Source: Campylobacterales bacterium
GTDB taxonomy: Bacteria; Campylobacterota; Campylobacteria; Campylobacterales; JAADDG01
Assembly: GCA_027009865.1 (NCBI GenBank)
Contig: JALVCR010000047.1
Span: 1 to 15,546, forward strand
Reading direction: 5' to 3'
Length of the DNA: 15,546 bases
The notes below the pieces were generated by a model, which worked only from the letters and a program-made list of their open reading frames with translations, was not told the DNA's origin and searched no databases. The translations under genes were made by a program, and so were the position numbers. Shown here piece after piece: positions 14,123 to 15,546 of this stretch; the stretch's first letter is position 1; the number at the start of each line of letters is the position of its first letter.

Positions 14123-15546
14123 TGTTTCCCACCTGTTCTATTTTTGCCCTTGCATAGCGATAGGAGGTTTTAAAATCCTCCATTTGATCAAAAGTATTTA
14201 AACGGGCTATCGTTCCTTTCATATCAGGATCGATTTTAAATTCTCTTTTTATCTCTTTGCCGTCTGGAAGTTTTATCTTCACGATATCTCCCTCCTTAAT
14301 CTTTGCGGCTATCGCAAATTGATTTGAGCCTGTAAGATAGGCTTTCTCTTTTATGGAAGATTTCGCCGTAAATGGATTAAACTGCAAAACCGGCTCGCTA
14401 AAATAGACAACTGTCCCGTCAAAACTCTCAATTTCTGCTACCTCTTCTATTGAAGGCTCCTCTTTTAGAGTCAAATTTTTAATTTCATATCCTCTATCAT
14501 CTTTTAGAGAATCCACTATATTTTTTAAAGAGTCAAAATCTATACTCTCAAAGCCTCTCTCTTTTGGAAGCTCTTTTGTATAGTCGATTGTAAACTCTTT
14601 GTTTAGTCCCAAAGCGTTTGCTATATCGTTTAAGCAGTATCCTTCAAATTCCAAGGCCACATTTAAAGGGACTACTCTTTTATCGATATTGGTAAAGGTT
14701 CCCTCTTGTTGATTTAAAGCCGGCATATCCAAATCGCCGTCTCCAAGAGCGCTTAGGGTAAAATCTCCCTTTTCGTTGTATCCTACTATTTTTTCTCCCT
14801 CCTCTTTGTCAAGATCACAGATTAAAGATACTCCAAGAGTATTTGTGCAAGAAGGGATAATTGTTACTTCAAAAGGAGAATATTTTTCTATTAAGCCTAA
14901 AATTTTGGCTATATTTTCGCTTCTTGGATGATTGTATAAATCCTCTCCGACAATTAGAGAGAATCTGTTCTTGTAAGCTGTTTTTTTGACAATCTCCTCA
15001 AGCTCCTCTTCGGAGAAATTGCTCTCGGCGCTTAAATAGCCTATATCAAGATTTTCAAAAAACTCTTTTATATCTTTTGGAAGTTTCTCTTTATCTATAA
15101 ATTTGTCGGCTATCATGGCTAAGACGGCCTCTTCTGAGCCGACTTCATAATTTACATATTTTGTTACCACGTTTTGAAGCAGCGCTTCTTTTATCGGATG
15201 AAGATAGATAACTTCGGTTGAATATTTTTTTGAAGCTATCGTAATATGGTATCTTACCATCGGATTATCGGTTGCTATGTCGCTTCCTAAAACCATTATA
15301 TAATCGCTGTTTGCTATATTTTGCAAATTTCCTTCATATAGGCTTTTTGAGGAAGTTTTTGAGAAGTTTTGCAAAAATTTCTTATAAGAGTATGCATCTT
15401 TGTTTACAAGTTTGTAGCCAAATTTCTCTTTTAGCTTTTGCAAAATCAAAGCCTCTTCGTTTGTGATGAGACTGTTAAATTTTATGGTGTCGGCCTCTTT
15501 GAAAGCCAAAATGGCCTTATTAAAAGCCTCTTTATCCTTTTTGGCT
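14115..15546 (-). CDS. Second NuoG-like protein, C-terminal part (5' end outside window)
   Basis: The frame is open through the right edge. A TTG at 15509-15507 could be taken as a start, but the 12 codons before it (AKKDKEAFNKAI) align with ERKDEEAFKKAV of nuoG, so the gene continues upstream. The visible 476 residues align along their full length with NuoG residues 297-774, the degenerate molybdopterin-oxidoreductase-like domain. Conserved blocks include ADTIKFNSLITNEEALILQ near the start and TNTLGVSLICDL in the middle, followed by a 72-residue stretch with only 6 differences. The rest, including the C-terminal beta domain, has diverged. Whether it carries the iron-sulfur N-terminus cannot be seen. 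It overlaps the nuoG start by 8 nt (TGA at 14117-14115), so it belongs to the same operon. There are no frameshifts or stops in the visible part, so it looks functional and not a pseudogene. It may be an extra or replacement subunit of the electron-input end of complex I. Confidence 0.88.
   Translation of the reverse strand, partial: AKKDKEAFNKAILAFKEADTIKFNSLITNEEALILQKLKEKFGYKLVNKDAYSYKKFLQNFSKTSSKSLYEGNLQNIANSDYIMVLGSDIATDNPMVRYHITIASKKYSTEVIYLHPIKEALLQNVVTKYVNYEVGSEEAVLAMIADKFIDKEKLPKDIKEFFENLDIGYLSAESNFSEEELEEIVKKTAYKNRFSLIVGEDLYNHPRSENIAKILGLIEKYSPFEVTIIPSCTNTLGVSLICDLDKEEGEKIVGYNEKGDFTLSALGDGDLDMPALNQQEGTFTNIDKRVVPLNVALEFEGYCLNDIANALGLNKEFTIDYTKELPKERGFESIDFDSLKNIVDSLKDDRGYEIKNLTLKEEPSIEEVAEIESFDGTVVYFSEPVLQFNPFTAKSSIKEKAYLTGSNQFAIAAKIKEGDIVKIKLPDGKEIKREFKIDPDMKGTIARLNTFDQMEDFKTSYRYARAKIEQVGNNE
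14710..14756 (-). repeat. 47-nt direct repeat, copy in the second NuoG-like gene
   Basis: This is the partner of 12396-12442, about 2.3 kb away in direct orientation. The longer conserved block in this gene runs from about 14577 to 14787. Perfect identity over 47 bases, including third codon positions, is more than protein constraint alone would be expected to keep. Confidence 0.9.

Noticed and set aside
15507..15509. TTG as the start of the second NuoG-like gene
   Set aside because: The frame stays open to the window edge and the 12 preceding codons align with nuoG, so the codon is an internal leucine.
14115..15546. The second NuoG-like gene as a decaying pseudogene
   Set aside because: The whole visible frame is intact, conserved blocks are kept, and it is coupled to nuoG by an 8-nt overlap.
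1..15546. CRISPR array, tRNA, rRNA, insertion sequence or phage genes
   Set aside because: I found no regularly spaced repeats, RNA gene cores, transposase motifs or terminal inverted repeats; almost every base is in a recognised coding region.

Overview
The window comes from an AT-rich bacterial chromosome that reads as Campylobacterota (Epsilonproteobacteria). The main evidence is the respiratory complex I operon running nuoG-H-I-J-K-L-M-N directly into a gene for the flagellar motor protein PflA. The same nuoN-pflA junction is known in Campylobacter jejuni and Helicobacter pylori. The NuoI sequence and the AT-rich extended -10 promoter without a clear -35 fit too. The presence of an archaeal/thermophile-type KaiC-like gene pair hints at a vent-type member of the phylum, but I do not commit to a genus.

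Left part (1-1996, + strand): the 3' end of a short TPR-like gene (3-293), then a 142-bp AT-rich intergenic region with a consensus extended -10 promoter. After that comes a two-gene operon. The first gene is a single-domain KaiC/RecA-fold ATPase (436-1314). The second (1331-1996) matches, from memory, the 'near-KaiC' probable regulatory domain family, with a helix-turn-helix. This is the least understood system in the window. It is probably a small ATPase-plus-DNA-binding regulatory module, and its output is unknown.

Middle and right part (15546-2002, - strand): one tightly packed operon read right to left. It starts with a truncated-by-window second NuoG-like gene, then nuoG, nuoH, nuoI, nuoJ, nuoK, nuoL, nuoM, nuoN and pflA. 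Gaps are at most 12 nt and three junctions overlap (8, 4 and 1 nt). NuoH, J, K, L, M and N form the membrane proton-pumping arm. NuoI and NuoG carry the iron-sulfur relay towards quinone. No NuoE or NuoF is visible, but their usual place is beyond the right edge. Campylobacterota are known to lack the normal NADH-oxidising module and feed complex I from another donor such as flavodoxin.

Two features of the nuo operon deserve attention. There are two tandem NuoG-like genes that share a block of almost unchanged sequence (39 consecutive identical residues, with a 47-nt perfect DNA match) inside otherwise diverged proteins. NuoG itself carries all eight cysteines of a double [4Fe-4S] module but appears to have lost the ligands of cluster N7. 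The KaiC pair and the nuo-pflA operon converge with only 5 nt between stop codons. I saw no tRNA, rRNA, CRISPR array, insertion sequence or phage gene, and no gene-free stretch over 300 bases.
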